A stretch of DNA of 64,000 nucleotides from Winogradskya humida (GTDB lineage Bacteria > Actinomycetota > Actinomycetes > Mycobacteriales > Micromonosporaceae), in assembly GCF_016862215.1 (NCBI RefSeq), contig NZ_BOMN01000130.1, positions 1 to 64,000 on the forward strand, given 5' to 3'. The translations under genes and the position numbers were made by a program. The notes beneath the pieces were generated by a model. The model had not been told where the DNA came from and did no database searches. It was given only the letters and a program-made list of their open reading frames with translations. Every line of letters begins with the position of its first letter. The stretch's first letter is position 1. Shown here piece by piece: positions 20,696 through 29,156 of this stretch.

Positions 20696-21757
20696 ATGGG
20701 TCGGCAGCCCACCCTCGCGGTCGTCGGAGCCACCGGCTCCGTCGGCACGGTGATGCGTGAGCTGCTGACCTCCCGCCGCAACGTGTGGGGCGAGATCAGG
20801 CTGATCGCGTCGGCCCGCTCGGCCGGCAAGGAGCTGCCCTGCCGCGGTGAGCAGCTGACCGTCCAGGAGCTGACCCCCGAGGTCTTCGACGGCGTCGACG
20901 TCGCGATGTTCGACATCCCCGACGAGCTCTCCCGCGAATGGGCACCCATCGCCGCCGGCCGCGGCGTCACCGTCGTCGACAACTCCCCCGCCTGGCGGAT
21001 GGAGCGCGACGTCCCCCTGGTCGTGCCGGAGATCAACGGCGAGGCTCTGCGTTACCGCCCGCGCGGCATCGTGGCCAACGCCAACTGCACCACCATGACC
21101 ATGCTCATGGCGATCGCCCCGCTCCACCACGAGTACGAGTTGCGCGAGCTGGTCGTCGCCTCCTACCAGTCGGTCTCGGGCGCCGGCCAGATCGGCGTCG
21201 ACATCCTGCACGACCAGCTCAGCAAGGTCGCGGGCGACCGCACCCTCGGCTCCCGCCCCGGCAACGTCCGCCAGGCGGTCGGCGACGACCTCGGCCCCTT
21301 CCCGGCCCCGCTCGCCCTCAACGTGGTCCCCTGGGCCGGCGACTTCGGCCCGCTCGGCTGGTCCTCCGACGAGCTCAAACTCCGCGACGAGTCCCGCAAG
21401 ATCCTCGCCCTGCCCGACCTCAAGGTCTCCGCCACCTGCGTCCAGGTCCCCGTCGTCACCGGCCACTCCGTCGCGGTCCACGCCGTCTTCGGCTCCGAGA
21501 TCACCGCCGACGAGGCCCGCCAGGTCCTCCGCAACGCCCCCGGCGTCATCCTCGTCGACGACCCCGAGGCCGGCGAATTCCCCATGCCCATCGACGCGGT
21601 CGGCACCGACCCGTCCTGGGTCGGCCGCATCCGCCGGGCCATGGACGACCCCCGGGCCCTTGACCTCTTCATCACCGGCGACAACATGCGCAAGGGCGCC
21701 GCCCTCAACACGGTCCAGATCGCCGAGATGCTCGCCGCCGAGATCGCCAGGTCCTGA
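20696..21757 (+). CDS. asd: Aspartate-semialdehyde dehydrogenase
   Basis: Reduces aspartyl phosphate to aspartate semialdehyde, the second step of the aspartate pathway, next to its partner lysC. 353 residues. The N-terminal NADP site is LAVVGATGSVGTVMRELL. The catalytic Cys lies in IVANANCTTMTMLMAIAPL. A substrate-binding Arg/His region (VQVPVVTGHSVAVHAVF) follows. The ATG at 20696, eight bases after the lysC stop, matches the usual N-terminus; the long upstream open frame is a shadow of lysC. Confidence 0.97.
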   Translation: MGRQPTLAVVGATGSVGTVMRELLTSRRNVWGEIRLIASARSAGKELPCRGEQLTVQELTPEVFDGVDVAMFDIPDELSREWAPIAAGRGVTVVDNSPAWRMERDVPLVVPEINGEALRYRPRGIVANANCTTMTMLMAIAPLHHEYELRELVVASYQSVSGAGQIGVDILHDQLSKVAGDRTLGSRPGNVRQAVGDDLGPFPAPLALNVVPWAGDFGPLGWSSDELKLRDESRKILALPDLKVSATCVQVPVVTGHSVAVHAVFGSEITADEARQVLRNAPGVILVDDPEAGEFPMPIDAVGTDPSWVGRIRRAMDDPRALDLFITGDNMRKGAALNTVQIAEMLAAEIARS

Positions 21758-21768
21758 TATCAAGAGCC

Positions 21769-22329
21769 GTGGAATTCGGCCAGGACTACTTCACCGCCCT
21801 CAATTGGGTAACCGCCCTCATGCACGCGACCAGCGCCGCTGACCTGGATCGCCCGACCCCCTGCAAGGACTTCACCGTCCGAACCCTGCAGGGCCACCTC
21901 CTGGGCACGGCCCATCGAGGCCTCGGCACGGCCCGCGGCATCTCCACCCGAGCCATCCCCCACGTGATCACGGACGTCCCCGACGCCGGCCCGGCCGCCA
22001 CCTACGCCGAGCTGGCCGCCGAGATCCGCGCCGCCTGGCTCGAACTCACCCCCGACGACCAGGTCACCGCACCGTGGGGTCCATGCACGGCGTTGAACGC
22101 CGCCCGCGGCTTCACCGTCGAAACCGTCACCCACGGCTGGGACCTGGCCGTCGCAACCGGCCAGCCGAGCGAGGCACCCGACGGGATCGCCGACCGATGC
22201 CTCCACCACGCAGCCACCGTCATCCCGGACCGCCTCCGCGGCGTCATGTACGCCGACCCGGTCCCTGCAGCCGCCACCACCTCCCCGACCGAGCAACTCG
22301 CCCACCTGCTCGGGCACGACAGAAGCTAG
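21769..22329 (+). CDS. DinB-like / mycothiol-dependent maleylpyruvate isomerase family protein
   Basis: A 186-residue protein of the TIGR03086 / MDMPI N-terminal type. The layout is a four-helix DinB fold starting LNWVTALMHATSAADLDRPTPCKDFTVRTLQGHLLG, with the metal-binding His in that segment and a second in TVETVTHGWDLAVATGQ. Related proteins use mycothiol or bind a divalent metal; the substrate here is unknown. GTG 21769 is eleven bases after asd, so it may be co-transcribed. Its stop overlaps the convergent gene by four bases. Confidence 0.82.
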   Translation: MEFGQDYFTALNWVTALMHATSAADLDRPTPCKDFTVRTLQGHLLGTAHRGLGTARGISTRAIPHVITDVPDAGPAATYAELAAEIRAAWLELTPDDQVTAPWGPCTALNAARGFTVETVTHGWDLAVATGQPSEAPDGIADRCLHHAATVIPDRLRGVMYADPVPAAATTSPTEQLAHLLGHDRS

Positions 22330-22811
22330 GACAACGCCACCTCGACGCCGCCCGAGAACATGCTGTCGTGCAGGACGAGCTTGGTGAGCTTGGCCGAGTC
22401 CGGAACGTCGAAGATCAGCTTGCCTCTCGCGCTGTTGCCGGGGTTGATCTCGTTGAGGAACGTCTCGCTGTTCTCGTTGGCGTAGATCTCGGCAGCCCCG
22501 TCGTTCGAGAACTCGGTGCCCTTGGCATCCAGCGCTTTCTGCGACGAACCGTCGAAATACTGAGCCTCCTTGCCGATGTTCTCTACCTTCACCGTGATCT
22601 GGCAGAACTTGCCCTGTGCCTTCTTGTTGAGGAACGAGCTGCCGACCTCGGACTTCGAGCAGTCCATCTTGCTGACCGTGAATTCGAACTTGCCGTCGCG
22701 CACGGGATCGCCGAAGCCGGGCGCCGCCTTCTTCGCAGGTGCGGCGGTGGTCTTCTTGACGGCGGGAGCTGCCGCCGCCGTGGTGGTCTCGGGAGCGGCA
22801 GCTGCGGCCGG
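22326..22811 (-). pseudogene. 5'-truncated DUF4352-type extracellular protein
   Basis: The 125 residues from GTG 22703 to 22326 look like a DUF4352 immunoglobulin-like domain (GKFEFTVSKMDCSKSEVG, GKFCQITVKVENIGKEAQYF, FLNEINPGNSARGKLIFDVP). The same frame stays open upstream to 22811 and reads as a typical linker (PAAAAPETTTAAAAPAVKK). It is closed by an in-frame TGA at 22814-22812 with no start codon before the linker. The signal peptide or membrane anchor such proteins need is missing, and the DNA turns A+T-rich just beyond. Either the 5' end was lost, or a shortened cytosolic form starts at GTG 22703. Confidence 0.65.
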
Positions 22812-22928
22812 TCAATCGGTGGGGGAATTGTTTTAATCTCTGAAGTTTCCTAATAGATATTGCCGCGAAGCAGGCCATCTAGTTCAATCTATGTGTTCCC
22901 CCTCATCCCCACGCGAAAAAGGTGATCC

Positions 22929-24017
22929 ATGCCCAGAAGACGGCTCATGGCGATAGTTGGTGTGGTGCTGGCCGGTGTCGCGACGGCGATTGTTCCGATG
23001 ACCGCTTCCAATGCGGCCGAGGCCTGCGTGGCGGCGTACGGCAGCTCGACGGTTTACACCGGTGGGCAGCGGGCTTCCTACAGTGCGCACAACTGGACCG
23101 CGAAGTGGTGGACGCAGGGGGAGACGCCCAGTACCGGTGGGTCCGGGGTGTGGACCGACAACGGGGCCTGTGGTGGCGGGAGCGACCCGACGACGCCGCC
23201 CGGTGGGTGCAGCTACCCGAACTGGGTGGCGGGGACGTGGTATCCGGCCGGTTCGATTGTGAAGTACTCGAACGGGGGCTACTACCGGGCGAAGAACGAG
23301 AACCCGGGCTATGACCCGATCATCAGCACCTGGTACTGGGAGCCGTACTCCTGCTCCGGTGGCACCACGCCGCCGACGACGCAGCCGCCGGGAAACTCCA
23401 GCTTCCCGGTGACCGAGGCGCAGTTCAACCAGATGTTCCCGAGCCGGATCGGCTTCTACTCGTACGCGGGCCTGGTCGACGCCGTGAAGAAGTATCCGGC
23501 GTTCACCACGACCGGCAGTGACACGGTGAAGAAGCAGGAAGCCGCGGCTTTCCTCGCGAACGTGAACCACGAGTCCGGTGGTCTGGTGTACGTCGAGGAG
23601 CAGAACCAGGCGAACTGGCCGCTCTACTGTGACACCAGCCAGTCGTACGGGTGTCCGGCGGGGCAGTCCGCGTACCACGGGCGTGGGCCTATTCAGCTGA
23701 GCTGGAATTTCAACTACAAGGCTGCCGGGGACGCGCTCGGGATCGACCTGCTGAACAATCCTGACCGGGTCAAGAACGAGGCGTCGGTGGCCTATCAGAC
23801 CGCTGTCTGGTACTGGATGACGCAGCGCGGGCCGGGCACGATGACGCCGCACGACGCCATGGTCAACAGCGCTGGTTTCGGTCAGACGATCCGGAGCATC
23901 AACGGTTCGCTCGAGTGCGACGGGCGTAATCCCGCGCAGGTGCAGAGCCGGGTGGACGCGTACAACCGGTTCACCGCGATTCTCGGGGTCAGCCCGGGAG
24001 CCAATCTCTACTGCTGA
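22929..24017 (+). CDS. Secreted chitinase, GH19 with two chitin-binding modules
   Basis: A 362-residue extracellular enzyme that cuts chitin. The signal peptide MPRRRLMAIVGVVLAGVATAIVPMTASNAAEA comes first. Two CBM5/12-like modules follow (YTGGQRASYSAHNWTAKWW; NWVAGTWYPAGSIVKY), then a Thr/Pro linker. The GH19 domain starts FPVTEAQFNQMFPSR and has the catalytic Glu in NHESGG and the second in VEEQNQANW, with YHGRGPIQLSWNFNY conserved. AAGGTGA (22919-22925) precedes ATG 22929. The region upstream is unusually A+T-rich and may hold its promoter. Confidence 0.95.
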   Translation: MPRRRLMAIVGVVLAGVATAIVPMTASNAAEACVAAYGSSTVYTGGQRASYSAHNWTAKWWTQGETPSTGGSGVWTDNGACGGGSDPTTPPGGCSYPNWVAGTWYPAGSIVKYSNGGYYRAKNENPGYDPIISTWYWEPYSCSGGTTPPTTQPPGNSSFPVTEAQFNQMFPSRIGFYSYAGLVDAVKKYPAFTTTGSDTVKKQEAAAFLANVNHESGGLVYVEEQNQANWPLYCDTSQSYGCPAGQSAYHGRGPIQLSWNFNYKAAGDALGIDLLNNPDRVKNEASVAYQTAVWYWMTQRGPGTMTPHDAMVNSAGFGQTIRSINGSLECDGRNPAQVQSRVDAYNRFTAILGVSPGANLYC

Positions 24018-24020
24018 TTG

Positions 24021-24317
24021 TCACACTGCGAGCTGCGGGCGGGCCGGCACTCCGACGACCACGGGTGCCGTCCCGCGCTGCGGCAGCAGATAGGGCACCG
24101 GGCCGGGCACCAGCATGGATTCCACGGCCGGTGCGATCGAGCGGCGGTCGTTGAGCTGGATCAGGCGTGCGGCGCGGGCCAGGGATCCGGTCTCACCGTC
24201 GCGGAAGCCCTCACGGTAGCCCTTTTCGTATCGTTCGCCGCGGCCGAGTGCGCGGCCGATGGCGAAACAGGAAGAGCCGGCGAGAGCGATCAGGAAGAGC
24301 AGCGCGAAGGGGGTCAC
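24021..24317 (-). CDS. Small membrane-anchored protein, function unknown
   Basis: A 98-residue protein with one N-terminal membrane segment (MTPFALLFLIALAGSSCFAIGRALG), then an Arg/Glu/Gly-rich stretch (RGERYEKGYREGFRDGE) and a Pro/Val tail. GAGAGG lies six bases before the GTG at 24317. It converges on the chitinase, with three bases between stops. No family is recognised. Confidence 0.65.
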   Translation of the reverse strand: MTPFALLFLIALAGSSCFAIGRALGRGERYEKGYREGFRDGETGSLARAARLIQLNDRRSIAPAVESMLVPGPVPYLLPQRGTAPVVVGVPARPQLAV

Positions 24318-24400
24318 GACGAACCTCTCAGAGGTATTGGCTAATTCGCAAAGTAGCCGAAACAGGACATCCCTCTACCCAAGCTGCTGATCAATTACGC

Positions 24401-26638
24401 TTACGGGTGAACAGCGGTGAGCGACCGTCGCGCGAGGACCTGCGGGATGTCCGCGGGGTTGCTCGGGCGGCACAGGTGGTATCCCTGACCGTAGGAGCAA
24501 CCCAGCCGGCGGAGCGCCTCGAGCTGGGCGGCGTTCTCGATGCCTTCGGCCACCACGCGCAGTCCCAGGATGTGGCCCAGTTCGACAATGGTGCGTACCA
24601 ATGCGAGATCTTCGCCGGTGAGCTCGGCCCGCGCGATGAAGGCGCGGTCGATCTTCAGCTCGTCCACCGGCAGTTCCCGCAGGTAGGCCAGGGACGAGTA
24701 ACCCGTCCCGAAGTCGTCGATGGACAGTTGGACGCCCAGCTCACGCAGGCTGGCCAGGGACGCGACGGCCGCATCCGGGTCGCTCATCAGCACCGACTCG
24801 GTCAGTTCCAGCGTCACCGCCCCCGAGGGCAGGCCGGCCACCGCGAGCGCGCGGGTCACGTTCGCCGCGAACCTCGGGTGCACAAGCTGATGACCCGAGA
24901 CATTCACATTCAAGGTCAGATCCGGATGGGTACGCCGCCACGCCGCGACCTGCGCCGCCGACGTCTCCAGCACCCACTGTCCGAGCTCGACGATCAGCCC
25001 GGACTCCTCGGCGATCGGGATGAAGTCCACGGGCGACACCAGCCCCCGCGCGGGGTTGTGCCAGCGGATCAACGCCTCCACGCCCGCGGTCTCGCCGGTG
25101 TCGAGGCGTACGAGTGGCTGGTATTGCAACCGGAACTCATGCTCCTGGAGTGCGCGCTGCAGGTCCGTACGCAGGCTCAGGTAGTTGATCGCCTCGGTGT
25201 GCATGTGCGGCTCGTAGACGACGACCTTGCCGGGACCCTCCTTCTTCGCCCGGTACATCGCCAGATCCGCGTTGCTCAGCAGGGTGTCCGAGTTCGCGGC
25301 CGCGGCCCGGGTGATCGCGACCCCGACGCTGGCGCCGATGAAGATGTCCCGCCCGGCGATGTTGAACGGCTCCTTGACCGTCTCGATCACCCGTTCGCCC
25401 ACGGCGGTCGCCGCGTCCACGGGCGAGTTGTGCAGCAGGACGGCGAACTCGTCGCCGCCGAGGCGTGCCGTGGTGTCGCTCGCGCGTACACATGCCCGGA
25501 TCCGTCCCGCGACCGCGGCCAGCAACTGATCGCCGGCTTCGTGGCCGAGGCTGTCGTTGACGGCCTTGAACCTGTCCAGGTCGATGAAGAGCACGCTGGT
25601 CGGCTCGGTGAGCGCGGCCCGCGACGCCAGCACCCGGTTGAAGATCTTCAGGAACAGCCCACGGTTGGGCAGGCCGGTGACCGGGTCGTGGTGGGCCTCG
25701 CGGACGGCTTCGACCGTACGAGCATCCGTGAGCGCCAGGCTCACCTGCTGAGCGAACGCCGCTAGCTGCTCGCGCTGCTCCGAGTACTGGTCCACAGATC
25801 CGGGGAGCTGCGCGACGAGGGCGCCGGCCATCTCGCCGGTCACGCGTACGGGGGTGGCGACGATCGTGCCCCAGGCCGGATCGTGCGGATCGACGGCCCG
25901 GACGATCACCTGGGCAGTGGCCATGGCCTCCCGCGCCTCGGTATGCGAGCTGTCCGGGTCGGCGAAGTCGTAGCCTTCCGGGCCCGAGGTCGACGCCACG
26001 CTCAGCCGCCGGCCCCGGCCCCCCTCGGCCAGGATCAACGCCACCGGGGCACCGCCGAGCAGCGCCGCCGTCCCGCTGGTGACCGCGTCCAGGATCTCGG
26101 GCAGCGGCTTACGGTTGGAGATCGCGCGCTGGATCGTCAGCAGCGTCTCGACCAGCCGCTGCCGGGTCTGCGCCTGCTCCAGCAGGATCAGCCGCTCGGT
26201 GGCCTCGCGTTCCCGCTCGGCACGCAGGGTGCGCTCGTCGATCAGCACCCGGATGCTGCGCAGGGCGACGCCGAGGACCTGGGCCATGCCCTGGAGCATC
26301 TGGCGTTCCTCGGGGGTGAACGGCTCGTCGAGGCGGCCCACGATCAGCGCGCCTTCGATCGCTTCGCCGAGGGCGCTCGGGACCGCGTACAAATCGCCTA
26401 AAGCAGGGACCGGCAACGTGCCCGGCGCCCTGGCGATCGAGAGAATTCCCTTGGTGGGTACGTCCGACCCGAACCCCCACGCGCCGTGCACCCGATCGCC
26501 GAGCACCACCGCGCCGGCCTCGGCCTCGACCATCTCGCAGGCGCGCTCGACCGCCAGCGAGATGGCCGCGGTCTCGTCCGCCGACGCGTTCACGGCGGTG
26601 AAATACTCGGTGAGCTGATGCGTTGACCACGTATACAT
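24401..26638 (-). CDS. Cyclic-di-GMP signalling protein: GAF-GAF-GGDEF-EAL
   Basis: A 745-residue soluble protein. Two GAF-like sensor domains fill about 10-140 and 165-320, joined by a helical linker. The diguanylate cyclase domain has an intact LGGDEFAVLL with an RxxD inhibitory site (RASD) five residues upstream. The EAL domain keeps all expected catalytic motifs: GVEALIRWHNP, LNVNVSG, LELTES, IDDFGTGYSS, ELKIDRAFI, AEGIEN. Both activities could therefore be functional. It follows the FIST gene after three bases, implying that a FIST ligand sensor and this enzyme act together. Confidence 0.95.
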   Translation of the reverse strand: MYTWSTHQLTEYFTAVNASADETAAISLAVERACEMVEAEAGAVVLGDRVHGAWGFGSDVPTKGILSIARAPGTLPVPALGDLYAVPSALGEAIEGALIVGRLDEPFTPEERQMLQGMAQVLGVALRSIRVLIDERTLRAEREREATERLILLEQAQTRQRLVETLLTIQRAISNRKPLPEILDAVTSGTAALLGGAPVALILAEGGRGRRLSVASTSGPEGYDFADPDSSHTEAREAMATAQVIVRAVDPHDPAWGTIVATPVRVTGEMAGALVAQLPGSVDQYSEQREQLAAFAQQVSLALTDARTVEAVREAHHDPVTGLPNRGLFLKIFNRVLASRAALTEPTSVLFIDLDRFKAVNDSLGHEAGDQLLAAVAGRIRACVRASDTTARLGGDEFAVLLHNSPVDAATAVGERVIETVKEPFNIAGRDIFIGASVGVAITRAAAANSDTLLSNADLAMYRAKKEGPGKVVVYEPHMHTEAINYLSLRTDLQRALQEHEFRLQYQPLVRLDTGETAGVEALIRWHNPARGLVSPVDFIPIAEESGLIVELGQWVLETSAAQVAAWRRTHPDLTLNVNVSGHQLVHPRFAANVTRALAVAGLPSGAVTLELTESVLMSDPDAAVASLASLRELGVQLSIDDFGTGYSSLAYLRELPVDELKIDRAFIARAELTGEDLALVRTIVELGHILGLRVVAEGIENAAQLEALRRLGCSYGQGYHLCRPSNPADIPQVLARRSLTAVHP

Positions 26639-26641
26639 GCG

Positions 26642-27799
26642 TCAGGCCAGCGCAAGCGTGACGAGGGTCAGGGCATGGGTCCCGAGCGAACCACGGATCC
26701 GGGCGATCTCCCCCATCGTGTACGGCCCGCCGAACGGCACACCGGGCAGCGCGGCGGTGATCGTCGCAGCCTCGGCGCGGATGCCCTCATCGCCCAGCGC
26801 GCCCCGCCGCCCACCGCAGTCGAACGTGAAGACCCCGATCGGCGGCCGCCCGTCGAGCCCCGCGACCGCCTCCTCGCACGACGTGGTGGCCCCGGCGACC
26901 AGCGACTCGTGGTCGCTGTCCATCAGCCAGCAGATGGCCCCCTGCGGCATCGTGGCCAGCCCGATCAGCGAACGGTCCGCCTCGTCCGCCGCGACGATGA
27001 TCCGGATGTCCTCGCCACTGCGCCGGGACAGCCCGATCGCCTGCAACCGGGTGTTGTTCGCGAACAGCTCCGCCGGCTCTGTCATGCCCCGGCGGCGCAG
27101 CAGCACGTCCAGCGCGGGTTCGCCGTCCAGCTCCAGGATCCGGGTCTGGTCGCTGCCGGTGATCACCATGGGCGGTTCGACCCGGTGCCAGCCGTGCGCG
27201 ATACCCACCCCCATCGGCGCGTCCGAGCCGATCGCGACACCGACAACCGCGCCGGAGACCACCCGGTCGTCGTGGAACTGGAACGAGCGCTTCCCGGTGT
27301 CGTTGGCCGCCAGCCCGCCGACCAGCGGCACGGCGGCGCCGACCACCGAGTAGGCGCCCCGGACTATCTCGTGCGGGTTGCCGGACATGCCCTCGCAGAT
27401 CATCATCAGCGCGGTGTGCGGCCGGTCCATCCCGTCCAGCGCGTGGGCCACGTCGGCGCCGGCTTCGCGGTGACCGTTGCCGCCGACGTACGCGATGCGC
27501 GTACGGACATCGAACCCGTCCCCACCCAGGGCCGTGACCACCACGCCGTCGGTTGTCGCCCCGGCCTCCGAGGAGATCTCGCCGAGGCTGCTGCCGCCCA
27601 CGACCGTCACCCCAGGCCCGGCCTCGGCCCGGACGGCGTCGAGCAACGCGGGCACGGCATGGTTGACCGAGCAGAAGACAAAGACGGCCTTTGGCGTACG
27701 CCCGGACAGCGCAGCCGCCGTGGCCTCCGCCCCCGCCTTGGCGGAATCCGGCGCCACACTGTGCCCGACCCCGAACCACCGGTCCGTGAGACTCTGCAT
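26642..27799 (-). CDS. FIST domain sensory protein
   Basis: A 385-residue protein with FIST N and FIST C domains, thought from family studies to bind small ligands such as amino acids in signal transduction. The N domain shows KAVFVFCSVNHAVPALL and VVGGSSLGEISSE. The centre has VPLVGGLAANDTGKRSFQF and GVGIAHGWHRV. The C domain includes GVFTFDCGGRRGALG and the ending PFGGPYTMGEIARI. ATG 27799 is divergent from pyrE by 57 bases. It is the first gene of an operon with the GGDEF-EAL protein. Confidence 0.92.
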   Translation of the reverse strand: MQSLTDRWFGVGHSVAPDSAKAGAEATAAALSGRTPKAVFVFCSVNHAVPALLDAVRAEAGPGVTVVGGSSLGEISSEAGATTDGVVVTALGGDGFDVRTRIAYVGGNGHREAGADVAHALDGMDRPHTALMMICEGMSGNPHEIVRGAYSVVGAAVPLVGGLAANDTGKRSFQFHDDRVVSGAVVGVAIGSDAPMGVGIAHGWHRVEPPMVITGSDQTRILELDGEPALDVLLRRRGMTEPAELFANNTRLQAIGLSRRSGEDIRIIVAADEADRSLIGLATMPQGAICWLMDSDHESLVAGATTSCEEAVAGLDGRPPIGVFTFDCGGRRGALGDEGIRAEAATITAALPGVPFGGPYTMGEIARIRGSLGTHALTLVTLALA

Positions 27800-27856
27800 G
27801 ATCTTCTGATCGACCGGTTCGAGAGTTCGCTGAGAGACCTCCTAGGCTGTTACCTC

Positions 27857-28381
27857 GTGACTGACTCAGACCTTGCGCGGCAGGTCCGCGACGTGAGCCG
27901 CCTGACCGGCGAGTTCGTCCTGCGCTCCGGCCGCACCGCGACCGAATACTTCGACAAGTACCAGTTCGAGGCCGACCCGGTCCTGCTCGACCAGCTCGCG
28001 GAACAGATGGCCGTCCTCATCCCCGAGGGCACCGAGGTCCTGGCCGGCCTGGAGATGGGCGGCATCGCGGTCGTCACCGCGGTCGCCCGCCACGCCAAAC
28101 TCCCCACCGCCTTCGTCCGCAAGCAGGCCAAGCAGTACGGCACCGCCCGCCTCTCCGAAGGCGCCGAGGTCGCCGGCCGCCGCGTCCTGATCATCGAGGA
28201 CGTCGTCACCTCAGGCGGCCAGGTCGTCATCTCCACCGAAGAGCTCCGCAAGCTCGGCGCCCACGTCGACCACGCCCTCTGCGTCATCGACCGCCAGGAG
28301 GGTGGCAGCGAGGCCCTGTCCGAGGCCGGCATCACCCTCCGCGCCCTCCTGACCCGCGCCGCCCTCGAGGCCGCGGCCTAA
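27857..28381 (+). CDS. pyrE: Orotate phosphoribosyltransferase
   Basis: Makes orotidine monophosphate from orotate and PRPP in pyrimidine synthesis. 174 residues from GTG 27857; the longer open frame upstream is antisense to the FIST gene. Key motifs are ATEYFDKYQFEADP at the start, GLEMGGIAVVTAVA, FVRKQAKQYGTA, and the PRPP-binding loop RRVLIIEDVVTSGGQ. Its TAA overlaps the cutA stop codon on the other strand by three bases. Confidence 0.96.
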   Translation: MTDSDLARQVRDVSRLTGEFVLRSGRTATEYFDKYQFEADPVLLDQLAEQMAVLIPEGTEVLAGLEMGGIAVVTAVARHAKLPTAFVRKQAKQYGTARLSEGAEVAGRRVLIIEDVVTSGGQVVISTEELRKLGAHVDHALCVIDRQEGGSEALSEAGITLRALLTRAALEAAA

Positions 28382-28704
28382 GCCGTCGTCCCGGTCTCCT
28401 GGATGATCCACTCCAGGTAGGCCGGGTTGCCGTCAGTGATCGGCAGAGCCAGGACGCAGGGCACGTCGTACGCGTGCTCGGCGTCAGCCCGGGCAATGAT
28501 TTCGGGTACGAGCGAGGCGCGGGTGTGCAGGGCTACCCGCGCCTCGGCCTCGTCGTGAACCGCGTTGTCCCACCGGTAGATCGACCGGATCGGGGTGATC
28601 TGATGCCCGCACGCGGCCAGCCGATCCTCCACCAACCGCCTCGTAAACCCGGCCAGCCATTCGGCGTCGGCGGCCGTGATCACGACCTCGCACACCGGCG
28701 TCAT
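28378..28704 (-). CDS. cutA: Divalent-cation tolerance protein CutA
   Basis: A 108-residue trimeric CutA1 fold. The N-terminal strand is CEVVITAADAEWLAGFTRRL, followed by VEDRLAACGHQITPIRSIYRW, where the conserved Cys sits. EARVALHTRASLVPEII and YDVPCVLALPITDGNPAYLEWI follow. The exact role is uncertain in bacteria despite its link to copper tolerance. The ATG overlaps the upstream MerR stop (ATGA), making a two-gene operon. This pairing hints that the regulator senses a metal or other stress. Confidence 0.92.
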   Translation of the reverse strand: MTPVCEVVITAADAEWLAGFTRRLVEDRLAACGHQITPIRSIYRWDNAVHDEAEARVALHTRASLVPEIIARADAEHAYDVPCVLALPITDGNPAYLEWIIQETGTTA

Positions 28705-29081
28705 GCGTAGAGCGCTTCCTCGACGATCGTGCAGCCGCTGGCAGGGCTCTGGGAGAGCTCGATGACGGCGTCGAGGCGGTCCCTCGTACGGGTGAGATCG
28801 ATGATCTGCTGATTGATCCGCTCCCGCTCGTCAGCGAGCCGGGCCCGCGACTCCGGCGTGTTGACCTTGGCATCGACGCACGGCAGCAGCTCAGCGACCG
28901 TCTTGCTGGACAGGCCGGCCCCATAGAGCATCTGGATCAGCTGCACCCGATCGACGGCATCCTCGCGATAGTGACGCTGCCCGCTCGCACTGCGCTCCGA
29001 GGCCAGCAACTCCTGCTCCTCGTAGTAGCGCAACGCCCGGACACTCACGCCCGCTCTCTCCGCCAACTCACCGATCCGCAC
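28701..29081 (-). CDS. MerR-family transcriptional regulator
   Basis: A 126-residue regulator. The GTG at 29081 follows GGAGGTG and gives the canonical VRIGELAERAGVSVRALRYYEEQELL winged helix start; an earlier in-frame start at 29114 is less likely. A dimerising coiled coil occupies about 80-115 (ARLADERERINQQIIDLTRTRD). It keeps a few scattered Cys but no clear metal-binding cluster, so the effector is unknown. It is divergent from an SDR gene whose promoter carries a typical MerR dyad. Confidence 0.92.
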   Translation of the reverse strand: MRIGELAERAGVSVRALRYYEEQELLASERSASGQRHYREDAVDRVQLIQMLYGAGLSSKTVAELLPCVDAKVNTPESRARLADERERINQQIIDLTRTRDRLDAVIELSQSPASGCTIVEEALYA

Positions 29082-29117
29082 AGTGACACCTCCGCACAGT
29101 GACTCCCGTCGCAACCC

Positions 29118-29149
29118 TTGCCTCTGACGTCAACGTCAGGTTCTAGCGT
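29118..29149 (+). promoter_or_regulatory. MerR-type promoter with operator dyad for the SDR gene
   Basis: TTGCCT (29118-29123) and TAGCGT (29144-29149) form -35 and -10 elements with a long 20-bp spacer. Within the spacer lies the perfect dyad CTGACGT-CA-ACGTCAG (29124-29139). Long spacers holding the dyad are the hallmark of promoters twisted open by MerR regulators. The expected start point falls on the ATG at 29157, so the mRNA would be leaderless. Confidence 0.7.
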
Positions 29150-29156
29150 AACCGCC

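Noticed and set aside
26675-27856. Long N-terminal extension of PyrE
   Set aside because: It is antisense to the FIST gene, while the PyrE family starts at about GTG 27857.
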